DNA from: Rhizobium leguminosarum
GTDB taxonomy: Bacteria > Pseudomonadota > Alphaproteobacteria > Rhizobiales > Rhizobiaceae
Direction of reading: 5' to 3'
NCBI RefSeq assembly: GCF_002953715.1
Contig: NZ_CP025013.1
Span: 992,001 to 1,056,000 of the forward strand
Length of the DNA stretch: 64,000 nt
How positions within the stretch are numbered: position 1 is the stretch's first letter; each line of letters begins with the position of its first letter. Of this stretch, positions 43,109-52,197 are shown piece by piece. The position numbers and the translations under genes were made by a program. The notes under the pieces are model-generated. The model saw nothing but the letters and a program-made list of their open reading frames with translations. It was not told the origin of the DNA and did not search any database.

Positions 43109-44659
43109 ATGCGGGTCATCTCTTCACAACAAGCTGCGGATCTTCTCGAAGACGGGATGACTGTCGCTGCTTCGGGTTTTGGAGGATGCTGCCATCCCGA
43201 AGCCATCACGGCTGCAGTGGAGGAGCGTTTCCTCGCCTCTGGAAAACCCCGCGACCTGACACTTCTGTTTGCTGCCAGCACGGGCGATCGTCAAACGCGC
43301 GGCATGGGGCATTTTGGCTATGAAGGCCTCGTCACCTGCGTGATTGCCGGGGGATGGCGGGGAACGCCGCGCCTTGGCAGACTGGCGATCGAGGAAAAGA
43401 TCGAGGCGCATTGCTGGCCGCAGGGCGTCATCGCGCAGCTCTATCGGGCGATTGCCGCCGGTCAGCCTGGAGTGGTCACCCATATCGGGCTCGGCTCTTT
43501 CATGGATCCGCTGCATGGCGGCGGCCGCATGAATGCGACGACGCCGCGCGCGCTTGTCGAGCGTGTGTCGTTGCGCGGCAAGGAATGGCTGCTTTATCCG
43601 TCGATGCCGCTCGACTGCGTGCTTTTGCGCGGAACGACGGCCGACGAAGACGGCAACATCACTCTCGAGGATGAGGCTTTCCCGCTCGACGTGCTCGCCA
43701 TGGCGCAGGCAGGCCGAAACTCCGGCGGTATCGTCGTCGTCCAGGTCAAGCGGATTGCCGAGCGCGGCTCGTTGCCGGCCAACGAGGTTCGTATCCCGGC
43801 GGCGCTGGTCGATTATGTCGTCGTCTGCGATGATCCGGCCCAGCACGGCGTCAGTTTCGCCGAGACGGACAATATCGCTTATACCGGGCGCGTCCGGATG
43901 GCGGTGAGCCGCCTGCAGCCGGCGCCACTGTCGGTCGATAAAATTATTCAGCGACGTGCCTTCCTGGAGCTGGCGCCGCTCAATCGTCCAACCATCAACC
44001 TCGGCATCGGCATTGCCGCCGGGATCGGCCGCATCGCCAGCGAAGAGGGATTCGACGATTATACGGTGACGATCGAGTCCGGCGTCATCGGTGGCGTGCC
44101 GGCCGAGGAGCTGTCCTTTGGCGCCGCCGTCAATCCGACCGCCATCGTCCCACAGGCTTCGCAGTTTGATTTTTACGACGGTGGCGGCCTCGATATCGCC
44201 TTCCTCGGCATGGCCGAGGTGGATCCGCACGGTGCGGTCAATGTCAGCCGATTTAATAACTCCATCGTCGGGGTCGGCGGCTTCACCAATATTTCGCAGA
44301 CGGCCAAGCACGTTGTCTATCTCGGCGCGTTTTCGGCTGGTGGCGCTGAAATTGCGGTTGCCGACGGCAGGCTCGACATCATCCAGGACGGCCGCTTCTG
44401 CAAGATCGTTGATGATGTCGACCAGATCAGTTCGAGCCCCGCCTTTGCGCCGGAGGGTCAGTCACAGCTCGTCGTCACCGAGCGGGCTGTCTTTCGGGTA
44501 ATCGACGGATGCTTGACGCTGACGGAGTTTGCCCCCGGCATCGATCTTGCCGCCCATATTCTCGATCGCCTGCCGAAGAGCGTCGCTGTGTCGGACCAGC
44601 TTAAGCAGATGGATGCACGTTTGTTTTCGACCCATGCGATGAAGGACTTTGCCCCATGA
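43109..44659 (+). CDS. Family I CoA-transferase (fused alpha and beta parts)
   Basis: Encodes 516 residues from the ATG at 43109; the frame from 43034 would overlap the operator. It combines both halves of a family I acyl-CoA:carboxylate CoA-transferase. The first half has DGMTVAASGFGGCCHPEAIT and the second LNLGIGIAAGIGR-like and YTVTIESGVIGGVP, with Glu323 as the candidate CoA-thioester nucleophile. It would activate a carboxylic acid using acetyl-CoA or succinyl-CoA. First gene of an 11-gene operon, overlapping the SDR gene by four bases. Confidence 0.87.
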   Translation: MRVISSQQAADLLEDGMTVAASGFGGCCHPEAITAAVEERFLASGKPRDLTLLFAASTGDRQTRGMGHFGYEGLVTCVIAGGWRGTPRLGRLAIEEKIEAHCWPQGVIAQLYRAIAAGQPGVVTHIGLGSFMDPLHGGGRMNATTPRALVERVSLRGKEWLLYPSMPLDCVLLRGTTADEDGNITLEDEAFPLDVLAMAQAGRNSGGIVVVQVKRIAERGSLPANEVRIPAALVDYVVVCDDPAQHGVSFAETDNIAYTGRVRMAVSRLQPAPLSVDKIIQRRAFLELAPLNRPTINLGIGIAAGIGRIASEEGFDDYTVTIESGVIGGVPAEELSFGAAVNPTAIVPQASQFDFYDGGGLDIAFLGMAEVDPHGAVNVSRFNNSIVGVGGFTNISQTAKHVVYLGAFSAGGAEIAVADGRLDIIQDGRFCKIVDDVDQISSSPAFAPEGQSQLVVTERAVFRVIDGCLTLTEFAPGIDLAAHILDRLPKSVAVSDQLKQMDARLFSTHAMKDFAP

Positions 44660-45462
44660 AAATCGAGGGAGCCGCCATCATCGTCACTGGCTCGGCAACG
44701 GGCGTCGGGGCCGCATGCGTGAAGCAATTCGCCGAGGGCGGTGCCAGGGTGGTCGTCAACTACAGCCGCAGCAAGAAAGAGGCCGATGAGACCGGCGATA
44801 TCTGCCGCAGCCTGGGCGCTGAGGTGGAGATCGTCCAGGCCGACGTTGCCGATGACGCGGCTTGCCGCCGGATGGTCGCGACCGCCGTCAACCGATGGGG
44901 GCGGCTCGACGCCTTGGTGAACAATGCCGCAATGACGGTCAAATCCGATCCTTTCGATCTGGAGACGCTGTCGGCCGAAGATTTCCAGAACGTTTTCGGT
45001 GTCAACGTCATCGGCGCCTATCAGATGTGCCGGGCGGCGGTGCCTGCGATGCGTGACAGCGGCGGCGGTGCGATCGTCAATGTCTCATCCAATGTTGCCT
45101 TTACTGGCGGCGGCAGCTCGCTTGCCTATACGGCCTCCAAGGGCGCGCTGAATGCGCTGACCTTGGCCTTGGCGCGCACCTGCGGTCCCGATATCCGCGT
45201 GAATGCCGTTTGTCCCGGCATCATCGATACGCGCTGGATGCGCGACACGCTCGGGCCGGATGCCTATGGAGCCATTGCCAAGCGATTTTCGGAAACCGCG
45301 CCGCTCGGCCGTGTCGCGACGCCGGAAGACGTTGCCGGCGCTATTGTCTGGCTTGTTCAGGGTGCAGACTTCGTTACCGGCGAATTGCTTTCCGTTGACG
45401 GCGGCATCCGCCTGTCCGGCGGCGTTCGCAAACCTGCGACATCTGGCGGAGCCGCATCGTGA
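44656..45462 (+). CDS. Short-chain dehydrogenase/reductase
   Basis: Encodes 268 residues; ATGA overlap with the CoA-transferase. Rossmann motif IIVTGSATGVGAACVKQF, NAG-type LVNNAAMTVK, and catalytic Ser and Tyr-x3-Lys in VNVSSNVAFTGGG and LAYTASKGALNAL. Strand 2 ends in NYSRSKKEAD, favouring NADPH. Beside a hydratase and a CoA-transferase it could oxidise a 3-hydroxyacyl-CoA. It ends in the usual DGGIRLSGG. Confidence 0.92.
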   Translation: MKIEGAAIIVTGSATGVGAACVKQFAEGGARVVVNYSRSKKEADETGDICRSLGAEVEIVQADVADDAACRRMVATAVNRWGRLDALVNNAAMTVKSDPFDLETLSAEDFQNVFGVNVIGAYQMCRAAVPAMRDSGGGAIVNVSSNVAFTGGGSSLAYTASKGALNALTLALARTCGPDIRVNAVCPGIIDTRWMRDTLGPDAYGAIAKRFSETAPLGRVATPEDVAGAIVWLVQGADFVTGELLSVDGGIRLSGGVRKPATSGGAAS

Positions 45463-46310
45463 CGCTGTCGGCCCAATCCATCCTCGACTTCCCGGTGCCG
45501 CAAGCAACACATGTGGTCACCGCAAGAGATGCCATCCTTTACGCCCTGTCGGTTGGCTACGGCACCAACGCGCTCGACGAAAAGGCATTGAACTACGTCT
45601 ATGAACGCGATCTCGTGACCGCGCCGACCCTTGCCAATATCGTGGCCCATCCAGGCCCATGGATGCAGCAGACAGGCGTCGACTGGGCGCGTCTCGTGCA
45701 TTCCGAACATCGCCTGACGATCCACCGGCCGGTCCCCCTCGATGTGCCGCTGATCTCCCGGTCGCGCGTCCTGTCGGTGATCGACCGCGGCGTTGAGAAA
45801 GGAATGTTCGTCAGCTTCGAGCGCCTGATCGCAACCGCGGACGGGGATGAGCCGATCGCGACGATCGTCCAGACGAATGCGTGTCGCGGCGACGGTGGAT
45901 GCGGTTCGGTGGGATCTGCGCCTGAACCTCTGTCCAAAGTCCCGGGCGGAGAGCCGGACTTGGAATTCAATGTCGACATTCCTGGCAACGCCGCTCTGCT
46001 TTATCGCCTGAACGGCGATCTCAATGCACTGCATGTCGATCCGCAGGCAGCCGGCCGGAGCGGCTTTGACCGGCCGATCCTGCATGGACTGTGCAGCTTC
46101 GGCTATGCGGGCTACGCCATCGTCGCTGCCCTCGATCCAGGCATGGCTATCGGCTTGAGCGCGATTGCGGCGCGTTTCAGCGCGCCGATCTTTCCCGGGG
46201 AAACGATCACCGTGCAGATATGGCGCAACGATGCCGAGATCCGCTTCAGGGGGCTCGTTGCTTCTCGGGACGCTATCATCCTCGACAATGGCATGGCGAG
46301 GCTGTCATGA
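45459..46310 (+). CDS. MaoC-like enoyl-CoA hydratase
   Basis: Encodes 283 residues from a GTG overlapping the SDR stop. Two hot-dog halves: an N-terminal one (AILYALSVGYGTNALDEKAL) and a C-terminal one with the hydratase-2 signature LNGDLNALHVDPQAAGRSGF followed by DRPILHGLCSFGYAG, where Asp and His are catalytic. It should hydrate a trans-2-enoyl-CoA. With CoA-transferase and SDR it completes a small beta-oxidation-type module. Confidence 0.88.
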   Translation: MTLSAQSILDFPVPQATHVVTARDAILYALSVGYGTNALDEKALNYVYERDLVTAPTLANIVAHPGPWMQQTGVDWARLVHSEHRLTIHRPVPLDVPLISRSRVLSVIDRGVEKGMFVSFERLIATADGDEPIATIVQTNACRGDGGCGSVGSAPEPLSKVPGGEPDLEFNVDIPGNAALLYRLNGDLNALHVDPQAAGRSGFDRPILHGLCSFGYAGYAIVAALDPGMAIGLSAIAARFSAPIFPGETITVQIWRNDAEIRFRGLVASRDAIILDNGMARLS

Positions 46311-47074
46311 CGAAAGCAGTCAAACCGGCCGCCGGCGAGGCGCGCCATTATATCAGGATCAAGGAGCAGATCCTGGCCGAGATCGCCGAGGGCAAGCTGC
46401 AGCCGGGGGACCGGGTATCCTCCGAAAGCGAATTGGTGGCGGCATTCGGCGTCAGCCGCATGACGGCGAACCGGGCACTGCGGGAGTTGATGTTCGAGGG
46501 TGTTCTCAAGCGATCCGCCGGCATCGGAACCTTCGTGTCGCCAAAGCACTTGGACGTCGATCTGCTTCAAATCCGCAACATAGCCGATGAAATACTGGAA
46601 CGGGGTCACACGCATCAGGCGGTGGTCGTCAAGGCCGGGCTGATGAAGGCGGATGCCAATGTTGCCGACGCGCTCGAACTGACCCTCGGCGCGGAGGTGA
46701 TGCATTCGCTGATCGTGCACATGGAAAACGACCAGCCCATTCAGATCGAGGAGCGCTATGTCAATCCGCTGGTGGCGCCCGACTATCTGTCGACCGATTT
46801 CCGCAGCATGACGCCGCACGAATATCTGACGAAGGTGGCGCCGATAACGGCGTTCGAACATATCGTCCAGGCCGTCAAACCGGATCCCGCCATACGCAAA
46901 TATCTCGGCCTGAAGAATGATCACCCTTGCCTGCGCGTCTTTCGGAGGACTTGGTCAGGCGAAGCCGTCGTGACCTGCGCGCTGTTATACTATCCGGGCG
47001 CGCAATATCGACTGGAAGCGCGGTCCACCAAGGGTCCTTCTAAACCCGTCGCTATTCTCGGAGAAAAACAGTGA
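46307..47074 (+). CDS. HutC-type GntR regulator
   Basis: Encodes 255 residues; ATGA overlap with the hydratase gene. GntR winged helix: HYIRIKEQILAEIAEGKLQP, GDRVSSESELVAAFGVSRMT, ANRALRELMFEGVLKRSAGI. C-terminal UTRA domain (IQIEERYVNPLVAPDYLSTD). HutC proteins respond to urocanate, the product of histidine ammonia-lyase, and bind TGTA-N2-TACA palindromes; such a palindrome is at 43074-43089. It probably autoregulates this operon with a urocanate-like inducer. Confidence 0.9.
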   Translation: MTKAVKPAAGEARHYIRIKEQILAEIAEGKLQPGDRVSSESELVAAFGVSRMTANRALRELMFEGVLKRSAGIGTFVSPKHLDVDLLQIRNIADEILERGHTHQAVVVKAGLMKADANVADALELTLGAEVMHSLIVHMENDQPIQIEERYVNPLVAPDYLSTDFRSMTPHEYLTKVAPITAFEHIVQAVKPDPAIRKYLGLKNDHPCLRVFRRTWSGEAVVTCALLYYPGAQYRLEARSTKGPSKPVAILGEKQ

Positions 47075-48576
47075 GCGCTCCCAATTCTCCATCGATCATC
47101 TTTAGCGCAGCGCCGCCGACAATTGAGAACATCGCAGCAATTGCCCGTCGTCATGCAAGGATCGAAGTATCCGCCGAGGTCGAGGCCCGGCTTGCGGCCG
47201 CGCGCGCCGTCGTCGATCGCTATACGGAAAAGGATCTGCCGGTCTATGGCCTAACGACGGGACTGGGAGCGGGGGTCGATACACGACTTGCAACGGAAGA
47301 TCTGGCGGCGTTCCAGATGCGTGTGCCGCAAGCCCGCGCGGTCGGCGTCGGACAACCGCTAGCACAGGAATCCGTGCGGGCGATGATGGCCGTCAGGGCC
47401 GCCGGCATGGCGGCGGGCGGTTCCGGCGTTTCTTCCAAAGTCTTCCACGGTCTGATTGCCGCCATCAATGCAGGTGTTCATCCTGTCGTCCCGTCATTGG
47501 GCTCGATCGGGGCGGCGGATTTGGCTCCGCTTGCCCATATGAGCCGCGGCCTTCTCGGCTTCGGCGAGATCGAGCTTGGCGGCGACGTGCTGCCGGCCGC
47601 CATCGCTCTTGAAAGGGCAGGCCTGAAGCCGCTCGAATTGGCGCCGAAGGACGGGCATGCGCTTGTTGTGGCCAACAGTCTCTCTATCGGCCTCGCCTGT
47701 CTGGCGCTTGAGGATATCGAGCGGCTCTTCGATTGGTCCCTGAAGGCGATTGCCGTAAATTTCGAAGCGTTCCGGGCCAATGTCAGCGTCTTCGACGACC
47801 GCGCTCTGGCCGCGAGACCGGCCTTTGGACAGCGCCGTGTCGCCGCTCAGTTGATGGACTTGCTTTCGGGAAGCTCCTTGCTCGCCGCCGATGCAGCAAG
47901 ACGTCTCCAGGATCCTTTGAGCTATCGCTGCACACCGCAGGTCTGGGGCGCGTTGAGGCATGCGATCGACGAGGCAAGGCAGGCGACCGAGATAGAGCTC
48001 GTCAGCTCCAGCGACAATCCTGTCGTGATCGCATCCGAGGGCGTCATTCTTTCACACGGCAATTTTGACATGACCGCGTTTGTGCTCGCCTGGGAAAGGC
48101 TGGGGCAGGCGATGGCGCATTGCGCCGCAGGCACCGCCTATCGGATCATGAAAATCATGTCGCCCGGCATGTCCGACCTCCCGCGCTTCCTGACCCCGAT
48201 GGGCCAGAGCCGTACCGGTTTTGCGACCGTGCAAAAGACCGTCTCGGCCATGGAAGCCGAAATCCGCCATCTCGCCATGCCGGTTTCGCTCTCGCCGTTT
48301 CCCGTCGCCGATGGCATCGAAGACCAGGCGTCGATGGCCCCGAGCGTTTTGGCGAAGACGCAGGCGATCGTCGAGCGCCTGCGCTATCTGGTCGCCATCG
48401 AACTGATCGCCTCGGTACAGGCCGTCGAGCTGCGAGGCGTCTCAGGCGAATTGGGCAAGGGATCGGCGCAAGCCCATGCTTTCGTCCGCAGCCACGTTCC
48501 GCCGCTTGAAGAGGATCGCGCGCAAGGGCCGGATTTTGCGACGATTGCCGCATTGATCGGGCTTGGCCCGCAATAA
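47071..48576 (+). CDS. Histidine ammonia-lyase-fold protein lacking the MIO motif
   Basis: Encodes 501 residues from a GTG overlapping the regulator stop. It keeps the family frame: Tyr59 in VYGLTTGLGAGVDTRL, LQDPLSYRCTPQVWGALRHA, VSSSDNPVVIASEG, GNFDMTAFVLAWERLG and IEDQASMAPSV. The cofactor region is changed: normal enzymes read G-A-S-G-D-L-A-P-L, but here it is GSIGAADLAPLAHM (residues 144-157), one residue shorter and without Ala-Ser-Gly. The MIO electrophile cannot form, so normal ammonia elimination is unlikely. Ergothionase, a lyase of the same fold that releases trimethylamine without MIO, is the closest functional precedent I know. Confidence 0.85.
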   Translation: MSAPNSPSIIFSAAPPTIENIAAIARRHARIEVSAEVEARLAAARAVVDRYTEKDLPVYGLTTGLGAGVDTRLATEDLAAFQMRVPQARAVGVGQPLAQESVRAMMAVRAAGMAAGGSGVSSKVFHGLIAAINAGVHPVVPSLGSIGAADLAPLAHMSRGLLGFGEIELGGDVLPAAIALERAGLKPLELAPKDGHALVVANSLSIGLACLALEDIERLFDWSLKAIAVNFEAFRANVSVFDDRALAARPAFGQRRVAAQLMDLLSGSSLLAADAARRLQDPLSYRCTPQVWGALRHAIDEARQATEIELVSSSDNPVVIASEGVILSHGNFDMTAFVLAWERLGQAMAHCAAGTAYRIMKIMSPGMSDLPRFLTPMGQSRTGFATVQKTVSAMEAEIRHLAMPVSLSPFPVADGIEDQASMAPSVLAKTQAIVERLRYLVAIELIASVQAVELRGVSGELGKGSAQAHAFVRSHVPPLEEDRAQGPDFATIAALIGLGPQ

Positions 48577-48691
48577 GCCCGGTTCGCCACTGCCCCGGCA
48601 AGAAGGGCAAGGCGCTGACCGGTCATGCCGATGGTTGTTCCGGGGAATGCCATCGGTTCGTTCATTGAAAAGTCAACAAGAGGGAATGGTT

Positions 48692-49579
48692 ATGAAAAAT
48701 TGGACAAAAGGCATCTTTGCAGCGGGTATCATGGCAGCCGCCATGTTCCAGTCTGCATCCGCAGAGACCATCAAGGTTGGCAGCAAGAATTTCACCGAGC
48801 AGTTCATCCTCGCCGAAATGTATGCCGCCGTTCTGGAAAATGCCGGCTTGACCGTCGAGCGCAAAATCAACCTCGGTGGCACGCTGATTGCGCACCAGGC
48901 ATTGGTGACGGGCGAGATCGATCTCTATCCGGAATATACCGGCACGGCACTCGCGTCTGTCGTCAAGGGCGAGATGTCGACCGATGCCGACAAGGTCTAC
49001 ACCCAGGTCAAGGACTTCTACGCCAAGCAGTTCAACCTTACATGGCTGAAGCCGAGCGGCATCAACAACGGCTACGTCATCGTCGTTCGGCAGGAATCGG
49101 CGCAGGCCAACAATCTGAAGAGCCTGTCGGATCTCGCCAAGGTTTCCAAGACCCTGGTCTTCGGCGGCGGCGCCGAATTTCCCGACCGCGCCGACGGCTT
49201 GCCCGGCCTGAAGCGCGTCTACGATGCCGAGTTCAAGGAGTTCAAGCAGTTTGCCAAGCTTGGTCTTCGTTATGACGCGCTGGAACAAAAGGACATCGAC
49301 GTTGCCAACGGTGCAGCGACCGACTGGCAGATCGGCTCGAAGAACCTCGTGCCGCTGGCAGACGACAAGGGTCTGTTTCCGCCCTATTACGTGGCTCCCG
49401 TTGTCCGCCAGGATGTGCTGAAGGCCAACCCGAAGGTTGCCGAACTGCTGGAAGCGGTCGGCTCCCATCTCGACAATGAGAAGATGCGGGTCCTCAATGC
49501 CAAGGTCGAGACCGATCACGAGGAAGCCAAGGACGTGGCGGTCGAATTCTTGAAGGAAAACGGCCTGCTGCCGAAATGA
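48692..49579 (+). CDS. OpuC/OsmF-type quaternary-amine binding protein
   Basis: Encodes 295 residues from the ATG at 48692 (GAGGG upstream). Signal peptide KGIFAAGIMAAAMFQSASA. The mature start TIKVGSKNFTEQFILAEMYA is the hallmark of glycine-betaine/choline/carnitine (OpuC, OsmF) binding proteins, followed by GEIDLYPEYTGTALASV. Ergothioneine transporters of other bacteria belong to the same family. It should deliver a betaine-like compound to the permeases at 51565-52829. A stem-loop follows the stop codon. Confidence 0.9.
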   Translation: MKNWTKGIFAAGIMAAAMFQSASAETIKVGSKNFTEQFILAEMYAAVLENAGLTVERKINLGGTLIAHQALVTGEIDLYPEYTGTALASVVKGEMSTDADKVYTQVKDFYAKQFNLTWLKPSGINNGYVIVVRQESAQANNLKSLSDLAKVSKTLVFGGGAEFPDRADGLPGLKRVYDAEFKEFKQFAKLGLRYDALEQKDIDVANGAATDWQIGSKNLVPLADDKGLFPPYYVAPVVRQDVLKANPKVAELLEAVGSHLDNEKMRVLNAKVETDHEEAKDVAVEFLKENGLLPK

Positions 49580-49590
49580 TTGTCATGCCT

Positions 49591-49618
49591 CCGCGGCCGG
49601 GTATCAATCCGGCCGCGG
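49591..49618 (+). promoter_or_regulatory. Perfect intercistronic stem-loop after the binding-protein gene
   Basis: CCGCGGCCGG (49591-49600) pairs perfectly with CCGGCCGCGG (49609-49618) around an 8-base loop, 11 bases after the stop codon. It has no T tract. It probably sets differential expression within the operon. Confidence 0.7.
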
Positions 49619-49699
49619 TCTGGCGCGGCGATCCTTTAACGGTATTTGTTCGAAAATCCGTCCGGTCCGGGGCCGGACAGAAATGTGGAGAAGCAGGAA

Positions 49700-50704
49700 A
49701 TGCAGGAAATCTGGATCGATTATCTCAACGCCCTCGATGCCAAGGCGCTGGCGCTGACGAATGACGAGATTCTCGATGCGGTATCGAAGGCGCTGGATGC
49801 ACAGGGCAGGGGTGAAACCGTCATCGAACCGCGTGTTCATCTTGTGCCGGAGAGCTCCGACAAAGGCCATTTCAACGTGCTTCGCGGCTATGTCAAAGCG
49901 CTGAATTATGCCGGCGTCAAAGTCGTCGGCGACTTCGTCGACAACTACAAGGTCGATCTGCCTTCAGAGCTTGCGGTCCTCAACCTGTTCGACCCGAACA
50001 CCGGCGTGCCGAAGGCCATCATCGACGCAACTGCTATCACCGACATGCGCACCGGCGCCGTGACTGCCCTTGGCGCAAAATATCTCGCCCGCAAGGACAG
50101 CAAGATTCTCGGCCATATCGGTGCCCGCGGAACCTCTTATTGGAATGTCCGCCTTCTCGATCATCTCTTCGACTTCGATGAAATCCGTGTGCATTCGCGC
50201 CGGCCGGAAAGTCGTGATGCCTTCGCCAAGCGTCTTGAGGCGGATCTCGACAAGAAGATCGTCGTCACCGACAATTGGGAGGATTGCCTCAAGGGCGCCG
50301 ACATCATGGTCGAGGCCAGCCGCCTGCCGGAACCGGCGCCGCTGTTCAAGACCGAATGGGTGAAGAAGGGGGCCTTCGTCGTGCCCTATGGCACGATGAG
50401 CGCGCTTGAATTCGATCTCACCGACATCATGGATAAGGTCGTCGTCGACGATTGGGGACAATGCGGCCCCGGCAAGCCTTTCGGAGCGCTTCGCCGTCAC
50501 GTCGACGAGGGCAAGGTGACGGCCGAGAACCTGCATGCCGAAATCGGCCAGATCGTCTGCGGCATGAAGCCCGGCCGCGAAAGTGACGAGGAGACAATCC
50601 TGTTCTGGCATCGCGGCCTCAGCACGACCGACGTGGCGCTCGGCGCCGCCATGGTCGATAAGGCAAGAGAGATGAATATCGGCCAGCGGCTGCGGTTCGC
50701 ATAA
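49700..50704 (+). CDS. Ornithine cyclodeaminase/mu-crystallin family protein
   Basis: Encodes 334 residues from the ATG at 49700 (GGAG and AGGAA upstream). The family pattern is clear: TVIEPRVHLVPESSDKGHFN near the N-terminus, IIDATAITDMRTGAVTALGA, then a nucleotide-binding segment KILGHIGARGTSYWNVRLLD, in which the usual GxGxQA is altered to GHIGARGTSYWN. Relatives act as ornithine cyclodeaminase, ketimine or pyrroline-2-carboxylate reductases, or alanine dehydrogenase. Its place between binding protein and permeases suggests a step on the imported amine. Confidence 0.85.
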   Translation: MQEIWIDYLNALDAKALALTNDEILDAVSKALDAQGRGETVIEPRVHLVPESSDKGHFNVLRGYVKALNYAGVKVVGDFVDNYKVDLPSELAVLNLFDPNTGVPKAIIDATAITDMRTGAVTALGAKYLARKDSKILGHIGARGTSYWNVRLLDHLFDFDEIRVHSRRPESRDAFAKRLEADLDKKIVVTDNWEDCLKGADIMVEASRLPEPAPLFKTEWVKKGAFVVPYGTMSALEFDLTDIMDKVVVDDWGQCGPGKPFGALRRHVDEGKVTAENLHAEIGQIVCGMKPGRESDEETILFWHRGLSTTDVALGAAMVDKAREMNIGQRLRFA

Positions 50705-50709
50705 TCGTC

Positions 50710-51528
50710 ATGGTGAAGTCCGAGCCGATCGCCTGTTCGAGAATGTATAATCTCAGTCCGCGCGTTCGCGGCCTGTGGGACGCGCTGTTTGCGCTGGTCA
50801 GCTTGCAGTCCGGCATAGAACTCGAGATCATCGCTCATGCAGCACCAGCCCCCCTGTCGGAATTGTGGGCGAGGCCGGACATGGGCGCGGTCTTCATGTG
50901 CGGTTATCCGTTTTCGCGCATGCCCGTGGCTGCGCGACCGACGATGCTTGCCGCACCCGTCTCGAGCGAGGCATGGTCTTTGGACCAGCCGCTCTATGCC
51001 AGCCACATTCTTGTCGCCTCCACCGGGCCGGTGAACGCGGTGGCCGATCTCGCTGCGGCCCGCTGGGGCTGGACCGTGCGCGATTCCCAATCGGGCTACC
51101 ACGCGGCGCGCTCCTTCCTTGCCGGCCAGTTTGCCGGGAAAATGAAGCAGAGCATGACCGTCGGACCGTTGCTCAATCCTTCAGGCATCGTCGCCGCCCT
51201 CAAGGACGGCAGGATCGATGCGGGTGCGATCGACGCTTACGCTTTTCAATTGTTGTCGATGCACGAACCCAACGCGGTCGATGGTCTTCGTATTCTTACG
51301 ACGACCGATCCGCTTCCGTCGCCGCTATTGGTTGCAGCGCAGACATTGCCTGTGGACATCACCACAGCATTACAGCAAAGCCTCGTGACGTTGCATGAAA
51401 CGCCTGGGGGAACGTCGGTTTTGGAACGGCTCGGCCTCAGACGATTTTCGGCGGTCACTCCGTCGGCCTACGATATTCTGCCGCAGAGAGCCGACGACGC
51501 CGATCGCAGATTGGGGATCCCATGGTAG
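50710..51528 (+). CDS. PhnD-like substrate-binding protein without signal peptide
   Basis: Encodes 272 residues starting six bases after the previous stop. The body has the PhnD/phosphonate-type binding fold (VFMCGYPFSRMPVAARPTML, DLAAARWGWTVRDSQSGYHA, AALKDGRIDAGAIDAYAFQL). The N-terminus (MVKSEPIACSRMYNLSPRVR) has no signal sequence or lipobox, so it should stay in the cytoplasm. It may be a ligand sensor, an enzyme or a solute chaperone rather than a transport protein. Confidence 0.75.
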   Translation: MVKSEPIACSRMYNLSPRVRGLWDALFALVSLQSGIELEIIAHAAPAPLSELWARPDMGAVFMCGYPFSRMPVAARPTMLAAPVSSEAWSLDQPLYASHILVASTGPVNAVADLAAARWGWTVRDSQSGYHAARSFLAGQFAGKMKQSMTVGPLLNPSGIVAALKDGRIDAGAIDAYAFQLLSMHEPNAVDGLRILTTTDPLPSPLLVAAQTLPVDITTALQQSLVTLHETPGGTSVLERLGLRRFSAVTPSAYDILPQRADDADRRLGIPW

Positions 51529-51564
51529 ACAGCCAACGAGCGCCCGGACACGGAGGTCTCGACG

Positions 51565-52197
51565 ATGAAATGGGTCCCTAAACATCTCGACCGGCTATTC
51601 GAAGCGCTGTTGGAGCACCTCTATCTCGTTTTTTCATCGGTCGGCATTGCCCTGGTGATCTCGCTGATCGTCGGGATATGGGCGGCAAGGCGGCCGCGAA
51701 GTTTTGCGGCCATCATCATCTTCACCGGTATCCTGTTCGCCGTGCCCAGCCTGGCACTGTTTGCGCTTCTCATTCCCATCATGGGTATCGGGGCGGCACC
51801 CGCTATAACAGGTCTTGCCGCCTACTCGCTGATGATCCTGATCCGCAATATCGGCATGGGATTTCAGGCTATTCCGCGTGACATACTCGAAGCCGCCGAC
51901 GGCATGGGCTACGGCACGGCGCGGCGGATCTGGGAAGTCGAGCTGCCGCTGGCGATGCCCTATATTGTCGGCGGCATCCGCATAGCCATGGTGACGGTCA
52001 TCGGCATCGCGACCGTTGCCGCCTATATCAATGCCGGCGGTCTCGGCGTCATCATTTTCGAAGGTATCGACCAGCGGTTTCCTGAAAAGATCATCGCGGG
52101 CGGGCTGCTGACGTCATTTCTGGCGCTCTTTGCTGACTACTGTTTTGCTTCGTTCGAAAAGCTGCTGCGTCGGCGCAGTGGAGGTAAAGCGGCATGA
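51565..52197 (+). CDS. OpuC-type ABC permease, first subunit
   Basis: Encodes 210 residues with five to six membrane helices and the inner-membrane EAA loop (ILEAADGMGYGTARRIWEVE, then LPLAMPYIVGGIRIA). This is the size and motif of glycine-betaine/choline permeases such as OpuCB/OpuCD. The gene overlaps the second permease gene by four bases. It partners with the binding protein at 48692 and ATPase at 52852. Confidence 0.9.
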   Translation: MKWVPKHLDRLFEALLEHLYLVFSSVGIALVISLIVGIWAARRPRSFAAIIIFTGILFAVPSLALFALLIPIMGIGAAPAITGLAAYSLMILIRNIGMGFQAIPRDILEAADGMGYGTARRIWEVELPLAMPYIVGGIRIAMVTVIGIATVAAYINAGGLGVIIFEGIDQRFPEKIIAGGLLTSFLALFADYCFASFEKLLRRRSGGKAA

